A stretch of DNA of 64,000 nucleotides, taken from assembly GCA_000711775.1 (NCBI GenBank), contig ARYC01000387.1, forward strand, positions 62,001 through 126,000, given 5' to 3'. The translations under genes were made by a program, and so were the position numbers. The notes under the pieces were generated by a model that saw only the letters and a list, made by a program, of their open reading frames with translations, was not told the origin of the DNA and ran no database searches. Shown here in pieces: positions 37,401-46,782 of this stretch. This stretch comes from Oxytricha trifallax (taxonomy: Eukaryota; Ciliophora; Spirotrichea; Sporadotrichida; Oxytrichidae). Each line of letters begins with the position of its first letter. The stretch's first letter is position 1.

Positions 37401-39510
37401 AATAGAAGGGCATGTCTCATTCTTAGCATATAACTTTCTATCTTCTTTCATTATGGTAAATACTAAATTTCCGCTGTGAAAAAGCAGCACATCAGAATTG
37501 ATATTAGCAACTATTTTTAAGAAAAATTAATTTTCAACATCGTTGGAATTGAATGCTTTATAAAATTCATTTTATTCTTCACTAAATACAACAGTATCTT
37601 CATCATGACCATAGAAAGAAATTTTATTCAGTCAAAATAATAAAAAAATCAGAAAACATATAAATATTTTATGGATAAGAAATATATAAGTATCCAGATT
37701 GAATAACTTTTATAATTTTAAATTAAAAATTTCATTTAAATGTTATATATTTAAATCTAACTTGTACCAAGTAAAAAAGTTTATTATATTTGCTACATGG
37801 TCCCAATAATAGTATAAATGTATTAACTATAAATTATTAATATATTAGTAAATATGAAATGATTTTTCTGTAATATGAAATTTTATTTAATTAAATTAAT
37901 TAAAATACTACTAATTTTTAAACTTAAATTACAATAAGTTTTAAGTCTAGTTACTTTACTTAGTAATATTTTATGATTTACTCATTTAGAGAAACTTAAA
38001 AAAATTGTATTTTGTTTTAATATAAAGATCATTTTATTTTAAAAACCTTAGTATAATATTTTAAAACTTTTTATAATTAAGAAATTGATTGGTACAAAAT
38101 AGCAAAAAATCAGAGGAGGTCTAAATCGGTGCAATATTTTTTACAATAAAAGTAAGAATCTTAAGTGAGTGCATGATCAATTTTTGGTCTCTTTAATATA
38201 TTTTATGATCATACCCCCTCATAGAAATCATCACTATTTATAATAATTTACTTCTCATCGTCTGAATCGAACTCCTTTATGAATAAAAATAATACGATTT
38301 TTTAATTAATATTTTATTTTCATATAATCAAGATGTCATGAAGGAGTTTGATTCAGACGATTAGAGCTTAATTATTATAAATAATGATGCTTTTTATGAG
38401 GGGGTATGATGATAAAATATATTTAAGATATCAAAAATTAATCAATCTCTCACTTAGGATTCTTACTTTTGTTGTAAAAAATATTCCACCGAATTAGAAC
38501 CCAAAACCCCAAAAACTTCTAAAATTGTAAAATTATAATTTTTTACAATAATAATTTATGAATAAATAAGAAATTATAAAAACACTTCAACTAAAACATT
38601 ATATATTTCTTTTAATTTTAAGATTTTAGCGATTTGTAACTTTTTTTGACTGATCATTTTCAAAAAGTTGCAGGAATTATTATCGGTTTGTTATAAAATC
38701 AATTTCTTTAAAGGTGTTATGCTCAACAATTTTTATTAATTTTAATATTCCTTAATCTTTATCCCTATACAATAAATGCTTAGATTTACTGTAATGTTTT
38801 AGGCCTTTATTTGAAAAGAACTTTTTGAAAATAACTTAGTTTTAATTCAAATTCATTAGGAATATCATTTTTGATCACTTAATTATGACTGTTGTAAAGG
38901 CTTAAATGAATACTTATTCGATTTCAAATTCTTTATTTTCAAAAGTATAAGAATAAATTTCATTATCCTCATTCCGTATTTTCAAATACACATTTCTGAA
39001 AAATATGTAATAAAAATCATTAAAAACCACATTATAGATACTTCCATATTTGTCAACAGCTTTATGATTTAATTAAAGTAATTCGTATGTTACTGAAGTT
39101 TCTTTCTTAAAATCTTCCCAAAATATCATCAATTATGAATATCTTATATAATAAAAGAAGTCTTCACATATGACAGACAAATACTCTGAATCATAAACTT
39201 GGAGTCTAAAATCCTTTTTGAGATGACTAATTGATAAATCATAGGATAAAATTAACTAAAGTCCTGTCAATGAATAAATCCTTAAACAAAAGTTACTTTT
39301 AATTGGAATTCTTTCATTTGTATATTCAAATATTTTTCTAGTTCTTACAAATCTATTGCTATTGGTCTCTCTTCTAAAAATACATTAATAAAATAGGCGA
39401 AATATAGAAAGTTTAATATAGAATAAATTTATTTAGTCATAACTATCATGTATTTGGGGTTGCTTTAATTTTAAGGTTAATGTTAGTTAGTTTAATTTTA
39501 ATTATAGTAA
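22469..39510 (-). CDS. TRP/polycystin-like cation channel, one germline gene with many inserts
   Basis: Minus-strand coding blocks, in gene order: about 39510-38830 and 37640-37340 (beta-rich cytoplasmic region), 28702-27443 and 27087-26480 (cytoplasmic region, then WERYARKFFINQFYLYLIFL and the first membrane spans), 25870-25010 (later spans, pore region and a channel-type last helix with NIVLLNFIIAVISESYEKVM), and about 22680-22469 (C-terminal coiled coil ending TGA at 22469-22471). The NFIIAVI...SYEKV motif and span arrangement are those of TRP/polycystin channels. Blocks are separated by palindromes and inverted-repeat elements; across the palindrome at 27088-27442 removal at a shared ATT restores the codons for KWIPVFNNN. 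One TGA (27501-27503 on the plus strand) is in frame within an otherwise open block. Whether the 37.3-39.5 kb part belongs to the same gene is inferred from strand, composition and order, not proven. Confidence 0.6.
22687..25009. mobile_element. 2.3-kb element with about 220-bp inverted ends
   Basis: The left end (22687-22910) is repeated inverted at the right end (about 24770-25009), including the matched boxes around GGAGATAGTCTAATTTG and its complement. Ends begin GAATTG. It lies between two coding blocks of the channel gene (C-terminal coiled-coil parts), so it behaves as an eliminated sequence. The interior is AT-rich apart from one coding-like stretch at 22990-23310. No transposase was recognised. 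Target duplication not resolved. Confidence 0.72.
22990..23310 (-). CDS. Coding-like stretch inside the 2.3-kb element, unknown
   Basis: One minus-strand frame is open in ciliate code and has amino-acid composition unlike random AT-rich DNA (for example KLYRIDREAFETRCHLIDL). It may be an ORF of the element or a captured host fragment. No family recognised and both ends uncertain. Confidence 0.35.
27088..27442. repeat. Near-perfect 355-bp palindrome inside the channel gene
   Basis: Two arms of about 170 bp, nearly identical, with a centre of a few bases near 27265. Tips read ATTATATGCTATGCCGGGG and its complement. It interrupts coding sequence; an ATT at both edges lets it be removed without frame change. 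It has no gene; the standard-code ORF across one arm is an artefact. Confidence 0.9.
28703..29187. repeat. Nested palindrome, GGTACTCTACCG family copy 1
   Basis: A 485-bp palindrome centred near 28945. Each arm contains a small hairpin bounded by GGTACTCTACCGCAT and CGGTAGAGTACC followed by TTAATTATATTAATT. Ends read CTAAAATA and TATTTTAG. It lies at the edge of a coding block of the channel gene. A second copy with different outer arms but the same inner hairpin is at 59227-59773. Confidence 0.9.
29283..32480. repeat. Giant 3.2-kb palindrome
   Basis: Arms of about 1.6 kb match almost base for base around a centre near 30881 (CCCAATTTCAAAAATTTG region). Each arm holds mirror copies of the same short ORFs: MDTFPNGHKFRTQTPDTIPK (30046-30234 plus, 31529-31717 minus) and MSFSPSNLP (30585-30340 minus, 31178-31423 plus), differing at a few residues. 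Recurrent short motifs such as AAATCGATTT next to ATATTTCTC suggest an internally repetitive origin. An inner small palindrome TGTTTGTTACATTGTAACAAACA occurs in each arm. No recognised protein domain. The near identity of the arms implies recent formation or ongoing arm-to-arm conversion. Confidence 0.92.
33018..33740 (+). pseudogene. First part of the SF3-helicase-like element's protein (unknown domain)
   Basis: Opens MRRLSSETKIPETNKP just inside the left inverted end and is open in ciliate code for about 240 residues. It includes a mixed alpha/beta stretch (EMTILIAGFCHLEVYTDRSN) and no recognised motif; a replication-initiator-like domain would be expected from the position but could not be shown. 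It stops where the LINE-like insert begins. Treated as a fossil part. Confidence 0.5.
33730..33776. repeat. TAA-type microsatellite at the LINE-like 3' end
   Basis: A run of TAA/AAT repeats directly next to the CACATTGAGGTCTCTGGGGA end of the minus-oriented insert. The insert at 50588 has the same arrangement (TTATTATTATT after CCTCAATGATC), so the repeat is the tail of the element. Confidence 0.75.
33742..35335 (-). mobile_element. LINE-like (non-LTR type) insert without reverse transcriptase
   Basis: A 1.6-kb insert flanked by a 12-bp target duplication TTCCAATAATAA (33730-33741, 35336-35347), oriented on the minus strand with a TTA-type microsatellite tail at its 3' end. The 3' terminal box (GATCGGGGGTCCCC then AGAGACCTCAATG) is shared with the element ending at about 50588. 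Variable-length target duplication plus a short tandem tail is typical of target-primed LINE-like insertion. It carries one ORF and a 450-bp 3' UTR but no reverse transcriptase, so it is 5' truncated or non-autonomous. Confidence 0.65.
34245..35330 (-). CDS. Gln/Ser/Asn-rich ORF of the LINE-like insert
   Basis: Open in ciliate code for about 360 residues and ending with TGA at 34245-34247. Composition is Gln, Ser, Asn and Lys rich (for example DLIAYFNEKQQERLADFAIQ and QHSHQTPEQASTKKSQVTTD). It resembles LINE ORF1-type proteins only in position and low complexity. The 5' end is at or beyond the insert edge, so the N terminus is probably lost. Confidence 0.5.
35352..35968. mobile_element. Foldback element, TGTTC family copy 2
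   Basis: A 617-bp near-palindrome with ends TGTTCACCCC and GGGGTGAACA and an exact 6-bp target duplication AACATC (35346-35351, 35969-35974). It shares the GC-rich tip, the GGGCGGCTATTACAT-type box and the CCCATAGGAAAAT box with copies 1 and 3. It lies four bases beyond the right duplication of the LINE-like insert, inside the fossil helicase element. Confidence 0.9.
35977..36608 (+). pseudogene. Second part of the fossil element's protein, SF3-helicase-like
   Basis: Runs to TGA at 36606-36608. It contains EPQILIANEIN (position of a Walker B/B' region) and CFTVITSNTLPF, where an ITSN motif C is typical of superfamily 3 helicases such as Rep proteins. The assignment is from motif order only. 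It looks damaged and is treated as a fossil. Confidence 0.5.
36917..37339. other. AT-rich stretch, nothing recognised
   Basis: No coding signal in either strand. Contains a short GC-rich patch near 37085-37120 without homologue in the window. It lies between the fossil element and a coding block of the channel gene. Confidence 0.4.
38118..38502. repeat. 385-bp palindrome within the channel gene
   Basis: Arms of about 185 bp around a centre near 38310, with tips GGTCTAAATCGGTG and CACCGAATTAGAACC. It lies between two blocks of coding sequence. Directly after its right tip is CCCAAAACCCCAAAAA, a solitary telomere-like string. Confidence 0.85.
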
Positions 39511-39596
39511 TTATTATACATGGCAAACGTAACTTTAATAGTCTGATAAATTTATATTATCAACAGTACTTAAATTATTATAAAGGGTGTTGTAGT

Positions 39597-39690
39597 CAAT
39601 TGCGAACTCCAGTGTCAATTGCGAACTCCAGTGTCAATTGCGAACTCCAGTAACAATTGCTAACTGTGGTAACAATTGCGAACTGTAATA
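39597..39690. repeat. CAATTGCGAACT tandem repeat, left end of Merlin copy 1
   Basis: About five units of roughly 19 bp (GTCAATTGCGAACTCCAGT and variants). The mirrored array is at about 41185-41320. Confidence 0.85.
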
Positions 39691-39953
39691 ATAATTTTTA
39701 ATTTTATATGCGAGAGCTGGCAAAATAAATAAATAAAAAAGCAGGGTCTTAGGGGTGCAGCCCCTAACGGGGTCACAAGGGGCAGAGCCCCTTGTTATCG
39801 CAATGCGATACAAAGTAATTGGAGGGTCTATGGGGCGGCAGCCCCCAGTGGGATGAGGTTTCGGGGGAGGGCAAAGCTCTCCCCTGAAAAACCCATTTGA
39901 CCTCTTTTGTTTGTAAACTGATGTAATTAGTTTAAAATTTAATCGTTAAATAT

Positions 39954-40835
39954 TCATATGTTATTAATATTAAATGTCTGTTAGATATAATATAAACGGT
40001 CTTATGAATTTTAAAATTATGCTTAGTTTCTTCTCCATAGAGCCTCAAATAGATATGTTTCTATTTATTCTTGGTTTCCTGGTAATGTATTATATACATG
40101 TTTGATATGATATTTGAGGACTGCCCATTATCCTTCAATTAAATTACTATGTTCCATTGTTCTTTATATTCCATTTTGTGATTAATGAATATGTCTTTCA
40201 TGTCTCATTTCAATGATATCCCAATTTATGCCAATATAGCTTGCCCACCCGTCTGTATGGACAATACTGTCTCTTTCTACATTTTCTCAAATTAATTCCT
40301 CTAATGTTTATGTTGTCCTTTTCAAGACACTAAATATTTTACATCTTTAGCTTCTCTTCTCTATTAAACCAACTATACATATTTATCTGTCATATATTGT
40401 ATCTTCTGGATGACTATACTTTAAGGACCTATGTGTCCATAGCGACTGGTCTATTTGGACACTATCTTTTAATTAAAAGTTTTGTTGTTCTATTAAAATT
40501 TTATCTTTGATAATATTCCTCTAATTTTGATTATTTTAGCTAATAGATTATCTTGTAGTTCTCAACTATCAGTGATCAGGAAAGTGTTTTATTGCTTCAG
40601 ATATATTGATACCAGAAGGAAATAAATTGAAAATAAGTTCGTCAAGAATTTCTAATGACATGTTAAAAGGACAGTATAAATTAAGTCCTTATCTTATAGA
40701 CTTTCTTGATCTGCATTTATAGATATCACATTCATATATAAAACTTTCTAAACTATTGGTTATGTTATAAAATTTGATAGACATCTAGGATTAGCAGCGT
40801 ATGCATTAAATTTTTTTTCAATATACCTAAGTCTG
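39954..40835 (-). pseudogene. IS1016/Merlin-type DDE transposase, frame-broken
   Basis: Minus-strand sequence reads as a Merlin transposase: a CDIYKC-RSRKSIRQGLN start, IDQSLW (first catalytic Asp in the IDES-type block), SIVHTDGWASYIGI (second Asp in the DGW-x-x-Y block), then HSNLIEGQWAVLKYHIKHVY and LFEALWRRNQ, the usual HTN-x-IEG-x-W-x-x-LK end with the catalytic Glu. DDE transposases cut and paste the element through its inverted ends. A TGA interrupts the region near 40575 and the frame changes near 40290, so this copy is probably inactive, though all three acidic blocks survive. Confidence 0.8.
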
Positions 40836-41184
40836 AAAATCTTTTTAGTATTTATTAATTAACAGAGTCTTATTATGTTTATTTGACTTATGAGAAAAAT
40901 GATTCCATTTTAATTATTATAATTTAACGATTAAATTTTAAACTAATTACATCAGTTTACTAACAAAAGAGATCAAATGGGTTTTTCAGGGGAGGGCTCT
41001 GCCCTCCCCTGAAACCCTCTCCCACTGGGGGCTGCTGTCCCCTAGACCCCTGCAATTACTTTGTATCGCATTGCGATAACAAGGGGCTCTGCCCCTTGAG
41101 ACCCCGTTTGGGGCTGCACCCCTAAGACCCTGCTTTTTTATTTATTTTGCCAGCTCTCGCATATAAAATTAAAAATTATTATTA

Positions 41185-41320
41185 CAGTTCGCAATTGTTA
41201 CCACTGTTAGCAATTGTTACCACAGTTCGCAATTGTTACTGGAGCTCGCAATTGACACTGGAGTTCGGAAATGACACTCACAGCTCGCAATTGTTAACAC
41301 AGTTCGCAATTGACTACAAC
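41185..41320. repeat. CAATTGCGAACT tandem repeat, right end of Merlin copy 1
   Basis: About six divergent units with AGTTCGCAATTG cores, inverted relative to 39597-39690. Confidence 0.8.
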
Positions 41321-41593
41321 ACTCATTATAAAAACCTTTTATTAAAATTCTCAAGCTTCTACCTTTTAATAGGAAGAAGCTTTATGATTAATGCAATTAT
41401 CAATTATGATCTTAAAACTAAAATTTAATATTTATTTTTTATTAAAACATATTTAAAAAATGAAAAGTTAAAGATATTTCCGCCTTATCCTCTCCATCAC
41501 CTGTATCTAAATATCTATCTGGAATGTTTTTCTTTTGTTGAAAATTAAATATATGTCAAATTTGGAGTCGTAATCATTAACTTTGCTTTATAA

Positions 41594-41915
41594 TTAGATT
41601 TAGGCAATACAGAGTTAGCGCATTCAGTTCCAAATTAAGAGATAGTTAGAGTAAGTGACTCTTAAGGAACAATTAAACTTGCTTGAGTCAGAGAATGAGC
41701 AGCTAATATCACAAGAAAGTATCACAGTGAGGCTTTATATTGAAAAATCTCAGAGAAATAATGCTGTGAAAACCTAATTCTACAAGTAAACTACTTTGCT
41801 ACTTTAGCAACTGCAGAATTTTCAGCCATCATTATGCTGCTATCTATAACAAATTCATATCAATAAATGTTATGACTACATCCCTAAAATATTAAAATTC
41901 ATTATTCAATTAAGA
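41594..41915 (+). CDS. Isolated coding segment, coiled-coil-like
   Basis: Plus-strand stretch open in ciliate code with strong coding character (QRIQFQIKRQLEQVTLKEQL, LLESENEQLISQESITVRLY) surrounded by AT-rich DNA. It is preceded by ATAATTAG, which could be an acceptor or pointer. Probably a macronuclear-destined segment of a gene whose other parts are not in the window, or were not recognised. Confidence 0.5.
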
Positions 41916-42778
41916 ACAAAGATTAGAAGTTAATTACAATAAATCTTAAATTTAAATATTATTGGCATAAATAAATATGTTTAGGTTTAAAACTATTAGC
42001 TCGATCAATTTTCTCTTTAAAATAATCCAATCAGAGTGCGCAAATTTGATTTTATTCTAATTTTAATAAATTTACGCAAAAAATAATTCAATTTAAATTA
42101 AATTGTACTGAACTCATAATCTATAATCTTTGTTCGTAATTTAATAAAGAGTTATTAAATTCAACCTTCATAATATCAAAATGAATTATAAAATTAATTC
42201 TAATTATTATTTATCAATATTATTAAATAAGAAACAAAGAATCGGTATACTGAGCAAATTACAAAGGGATATCATTTATGGTGGCATTGAAAATGAAGAT
42301 TTTCAACACCTAGCAAAAAATACAATAGAAGTAATCCAATAAAACAAAATCCAACAGAAACTACACATTCTGATATAATTACGTTTTTAGCAAGAAAGAT
42401 AATAAGAAAGGGCTAAACAAAAGTCAACAGTTTCTAGCTACAACTAACAAAGCTTCAATACAAGGAAGAGAAAAAGAGAGACAAAGTACAACTTTGGACT
42501 CAACTACTTTTTCAAATGGTAAGACTCTCTTCGATAAACAGTAAGTTCATTAAGCCCCAAAAACCAATAACTAGAGCTCCAATAATACATTCAAGAGCTC
42601 AAAGCGAACTAAGCCTTGAGAGACCACCTTCTCCACCAGGAGAAGAGAAATCAATCTACCTAAACTAAGAGGCAGTATATTCCAAAGTGAGATAACTTAC
42701 TATATAGTAGAAGAAAACAATACACCCCAAAATAGAAACGCCAACCTCATTAGAAAAAGAGTACTATACTCAGATAAT

Positions 42779-42876
42779 CAAAACCCCAAAACCCTTTCAG
42801 TAGTTTGATTGAGTTTTTGATTGATAAAAGTAGACTATTAGTGCATACTTCATTAGGGTTTTAATAGGTTTTATGT
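42779..42876 (+). repeat. TBE left inverted repeat with telomeric tip
   Basis: Tip CAAAACCCCAAAACCC, then matched inverted to about 46840-46936 through AGGGTTTTAATAGG. Confidence 0.9.
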
Positions 42877-42916
42877 CGGGGTTTAATGTTTAAATATTAG
42901 TAATTCAAGTGAGTAT

Positions 42917-43945
42917 ATGCGAGGTTTGAGGTCAGTATATGACAGTGAGTATATAGATTTATTGTTTAAGTTGCGTTATGGATGTGATGAGTATAATGAT
43001 CAACTCAAGCCTATCCTTAATTACACGTCTATAGCAAGGCTACTCCATAAATCTCCTGCTACGGTTAGGTCTTACTGTCTATTAGCATTGAATTTAAAGA
43101 GATAGCAGCTTAATTCTAAGCCTAAAAGACCTCGAAAATTCTAGAAGCATCATATTTATTATCTCATTAATGATAAGACTCTTAAATACTGGGCTCACTT
43201 CTCTCTGGCATAGAGAGCTGTGATGTTTCATCGCCAATTTCCTGAGCTTCATATCTCTGCTTAATCGATAGCTAACATATATAAAAAAGAACGGAATATC
43301 TTACAAGACAGTCAATCGCATTAAGAGAGTGATTGACTTTAATGTTCCATTTTATAAGGATAATTTAAATTTTATATTTGATTTAATGCAAAGGGCTTAA
43401 AAACATAATATAAAGTTCATACACGCTGATGAGGCAGTATTCACTTTTAATATCTTCATATCAAGGTCTTGGCATAAGAGGTACAGCAACATTTAAGTAT
43501 ATGATTAAAAAGTTAAGGTTTAAACTCATGCAATGCTTGGTGGAATAAGCGAAGATAACGGCCTCGAGACTTATGTTATCCATCCTCGCTCAATAAAGAC
43601 CGAATAATACATTAAGTTCCTACAATAGCTTAGAGATAAGTACGCCGACTAAGAGATTATTCTGTTTGAGATAACTTATCTGTCCATAAAACTAAAGAAA
43701 TAGGAAAGAATATGAAAGGCTAAACATAACACCTGTATTTAATGTTCCCTACAGTCCTCATTTCAATGGAATTGAATTATATTGGGAGGTTATTGAAAGG
43801 CTACTACAAGAAACTTCCACTATATCACTTGATGCACGACTTGAAGATAGATACAGTCGATTTTATTAAGAGTGCTGCTAAGAGAGTCAGCGATGATAAA
43901 GCTAAAGAATGCGCAAGAGAAGGGAGATTTTGTGTATATAAATAA
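42917..43945 (+). pseudogene. TBE 42-kDa DDE transposase, frame-broken
   Basis: Starts MRGLRSVYDSEYIDLLFKLR and has an N-terminal helix-turn-helix-like region (TSIARLLHKSPATVRSYC). The catalytic core follows: FIHADEAVF (first Asp), DNLSVHKTKE (second Asp) and NVPYSPHFNGIELYW (third acidic residue in the PYSP-x-x-N-x-IE block of IS630/Tc1-type enzymes). All three blocks are present, but they lie in different frames: a TGA and shift near 43318-43330, and further shifts near 43680-43740. Family length is about 350 residues, consistent with the span. It would not give a whole protein without frame changes, though germline elements of this family are often maintained as many copies of which some are intact. 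Confidence 0.85.
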
Positions 43946-44181
43946 GTTTTAGATTTAAACGAATGAATAAGTTCACATATTAAATTTGCCCGTAAAGGGA
44001 TTTGGCTTCTCTTTCTTTTCTTCCTCTTATGGCTTGCTTGGGCCCATGTTTCTTCTCTTAGTGCCAGCTCCTGCATCTATGTTCATCTCGTCTGGCTTTT
44101 AAAAATCTTTGTAGAGTCTCTTGCTCAATTCATGCTTTACCTGTGATTTTCTCTCTCTGTTTAATTTGCTGCGCTCTTTCA

Positions 44182-44766
44182 TCAAGTATATAGCAGTGCC
44201 AGGTTTTTCTATAAAGTTAGAAGACTAAGCTTACTAGAGATGAATGGATGCTTCTGCAGTTCCTACAGCCAGGTATCACTTATTTTAATACCTTGCTTCT
44301 CTTTTTCTTCAGGAGAGATGCTGTAGCGTTTCTTATGAGCTTCTTAAATTACTTCATTTAAGTACTAAGGTTTCAGAGTTCCAAGTACACCAAAGAAGAA
44401 GTTTCTCTCTGGCAACTTATTAAAGAGTTGCAGCTTTGATGGATGGAAGGTAGATAGCTACGTCTGGATCACTCATAGCATGTCATATAGGTTTGTCACT
44501 GATATTTGAGGGTAGTTAGGTATCTCTATCATCCTAATTTCATTAGACATAAAAGCTTTTTTCTCTTCACGTAGCAATGCTTTTAAGAATGATATTTTTG
44601 TTCCCTCCTTTGTTGGTAAGAATAATCCAACTATGGTTAATAAGTTAGTTATAAGTGAAAACTTACCTTGCTATACTAAGTATCTGTAAAGATCTTCTTT
44701 ACTTCTGAATTTTCCTATTAAATCTTGAGATTAAATTCTCTTCATTGCATCATTCATAGATTCCAT
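44182..44766 (-). CDS. TBE 22-kDa ORF, intact
   Basis: An uninterrupted minus-strand ORF of 194 residues in ciliate code, from ATG at 44764-44766 (MESMNDAMKRIQSQDLIGKF) to TGA at 44182-44184. The size and position between the transposase and the zinc-finger/kinase gene match the 22-kDa ORF of TBEs, whose function is unknown. It is Lys/Glu-rich with a segment ISVTNLYDMLWVIQTQLS. A GTAAGT near its start is not used as a donor, because the frame reads through. It is the only undamaged gene of this TBE copy. Confidence 0.8.
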
Positions 44767-45420
44767 CTTGCTTCAAGTTTCTATAAATGTTTATGAAATT
44801 TAAAATTATGGATATCCATTCTAAACTTACTAAAATTTTACTACTAAATAGGGAGATCCACTTGGAGGTCAACCTGAATCAGATAAATAGATAAAGATGG
44901 AGGAACTTTCTCCAAGTTTCAAAGTTTGACTTCCATTTTTATCAAACTTTCTCCATTAAATTGCTCCTAATAATAATTAATTTAATTAGGTGGTGCTCCT
45001 AATTTATTTAAAACTTAATTAGGAGGTTAAATTAAAGTTCAAAACCGTATTAGGTGGTGCATTAAAAAAATTAAATTTTAAAACTTCCCCTCCTAAATTT
45101 ACGAGAACAGATTTAGGAGCACCACCTAACTTCTCAAAACACATTTAGGTGCATTTTAATGTATAAAATGGATGAAATAATGCATAAATTATCTCAAAAT
45201 TTAAGAAATATAAAACTAATGTCTCTCACTCTGTTCCCATTAGACCACTCTAAATCTTTGAAGATGTGTACTTACTAGTGTATAAAGGTAGAATTTAAAC
45301 AGCTTATATAATTATTAATAGTATTTATAAAATGAGCGGCAGCTTACTAAGAAAAGTGGCATTGCTTGGCATTGGCCAGCAAAAACTTTCTTTCATTAAT
45401 CAAAAGAATTTAGACTTGTG

Positions 45421-46782
45421 ATGCCTTTACCTAGTACGAACCTGAAATTCTATAACCTTAGGTCTCAGACTTTGAATAACAATTCAGTTGTTAAATAGAA
45501 ATGCAGAGCTAAGAAATTCAATGCGAAGTTCCAATAAAAATGGTTGAAGAGGAGGAAGAGAAAAAAGAAATTAAAGCATTACATTTATGTGAAGAGTGTG
45601 AGAAGAACTTCACTTATAAATCTGCTCTTAAGCGTCATATCTTAGAGTAACATTCTAACAAGCCTAAACTCTATCTTAAGCATGATAAGATAGATGGAAA
45701 ATATTTTTGCCCTTATTGCAATAAGCAATATAATCATTCAAGAGATTTAAAAGTTCACCTTTAAAACCATCATGGCAAGAAGTTTGAAGTCATAGATCCT
45801 GAGAGACTGGTGAGGTCTTCCTTCAAAAAAGAAAGCCAAGAGACCCTTTAAAATCTTTGGAACAAAGAGTTAAGAAAGAAAATAAGCTTATTAAAGCAGT
45901 GAGAAACCTTCCAGCTTCTGAGATAGTGAAAATCACTTTGAAGATACAAGCACTAAAGTTTCCAATTTTAAATGTAATTGACCTTAAAGAATGTAAGGAA
46001 GTTATCTTATACTTGAGGACAAGTTTGAGAAAAAGGTCATTACTGATAAGCAGTTCGCATACAAGATTTATCCATTCAACTACTTTAAATGCGATGACAA
46101 GCATCAAATGGAATTTGTCAATGAGTACTAAGCTCTTACTAAAGCAAGGGATAGACAGTGCAGATTTATAATTAAGCTCGATGCAATACTTCTTGCTTGC
46201 TCAAGATCATATTGCTTTTCGCCCCCTCTATATTAAATGACATTAAGAGACTACATTTAAGATTAAAGAGTTCCAAAGTAGCTACCTCTTATTCTTACAA
46301 ATGTTTGCAAATGCATAGAAGATTTGCACACTTTAGGATATGTTCATAGAGACTTGAAGCCTGAGAATATTATTCTTGACTTTTCACCTCTTAGAGTAGT
46401 AATAATTGATTTCAATAGATCATAAAGAGTTGAAGTTTCAGGACTTGGCAACGTTTATGGTACTCCTGAATACTTTCCAGAAAGGGAGGACTGGAGAGAT
46501 GGTGATATTAAGTGGGATGTATGGGCTCTAGCAGCAATTATTGCTGAATGCGATATGCAAAGAAATGATTACTATAGCTGTAAGAGAGAGAAAGATTCAA
46601 AGCAGAGAATACAGCAATATCTAAACTAGAATAAGATAAAAGGTAAAATGAAAGATATGGCTGAGCAGATTATCTTAAGACCAAACCACAGAGCATTGCA
46701 AACCATAGACTAAATGATCAACTGGATAGGAGATATCAAATTTAGAAAATTAGCACATGATACCAAGGTATAGTTTGAGTGA
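45421..46782 (+). pseudogene. TBE 57-kDa zinc-finger/kinase ORF, frame-broken
   Basis: Two C2H2 zinc fingers at about 45585-45775 (CEECEKNFTYKSALKRHILE...H and CPYCNKQYNHSRDLKVHLQ...H) are followed at about 46320-46760 by a kinase-like domain: YVHRDLKPENIILDF (catalytic loop HRDLKPEN), VIIDFN in place of DFG, then GTPEYFPE as the activation-segment APE equivalent, and DVWALAAIIAE. This is the known domain pair of the TBE 57-kDa ORF. The region changes frame several times (near 45540, 45850-45900, 46050-46230), so the copy is a pseudogene. DFN instead of DFG is seen directly and may be normal for the family. Confidence 0.82.

Larger units (their letters stand above)
39585..41324. mobile_element. 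Merlin/IS1016-like DNA transposon (copy 1)
   Basis: A 1740-bp element with inverted ends of about 370 bp, a perfect 8-bp target duplication ATTATAAA (39577-39584, 41325-41332) and ends GGGTGTTGTAG and CTACAACACTC. The outer part of each end is a tandem array of roughly 19-bp units built on CAATTGCGAACT; inside lies a GC-rich segment (AGGGGTGCAGCCCC, GGGGCAGAGCCCC, TATCGCAATGCGATA) made of small palindromes. A transposase of the IS1016/Merlin type is encoded inside on the minus strand. The 8-bp duplication matches the superfamily. Confidence 0.9.

Noticed and set aside
41147-41428. Plus-strand ORF with repeated SSQL units
   Set aside because: It translates the CAATTGCGAACT tandem array of the Merlin-like element, not a gene.
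45823-46171. Pair of opposite-strand ORFs within the TBE
   Set aside because: They are partial other-frame readings of the broken zinc-finger/kinase ORF.
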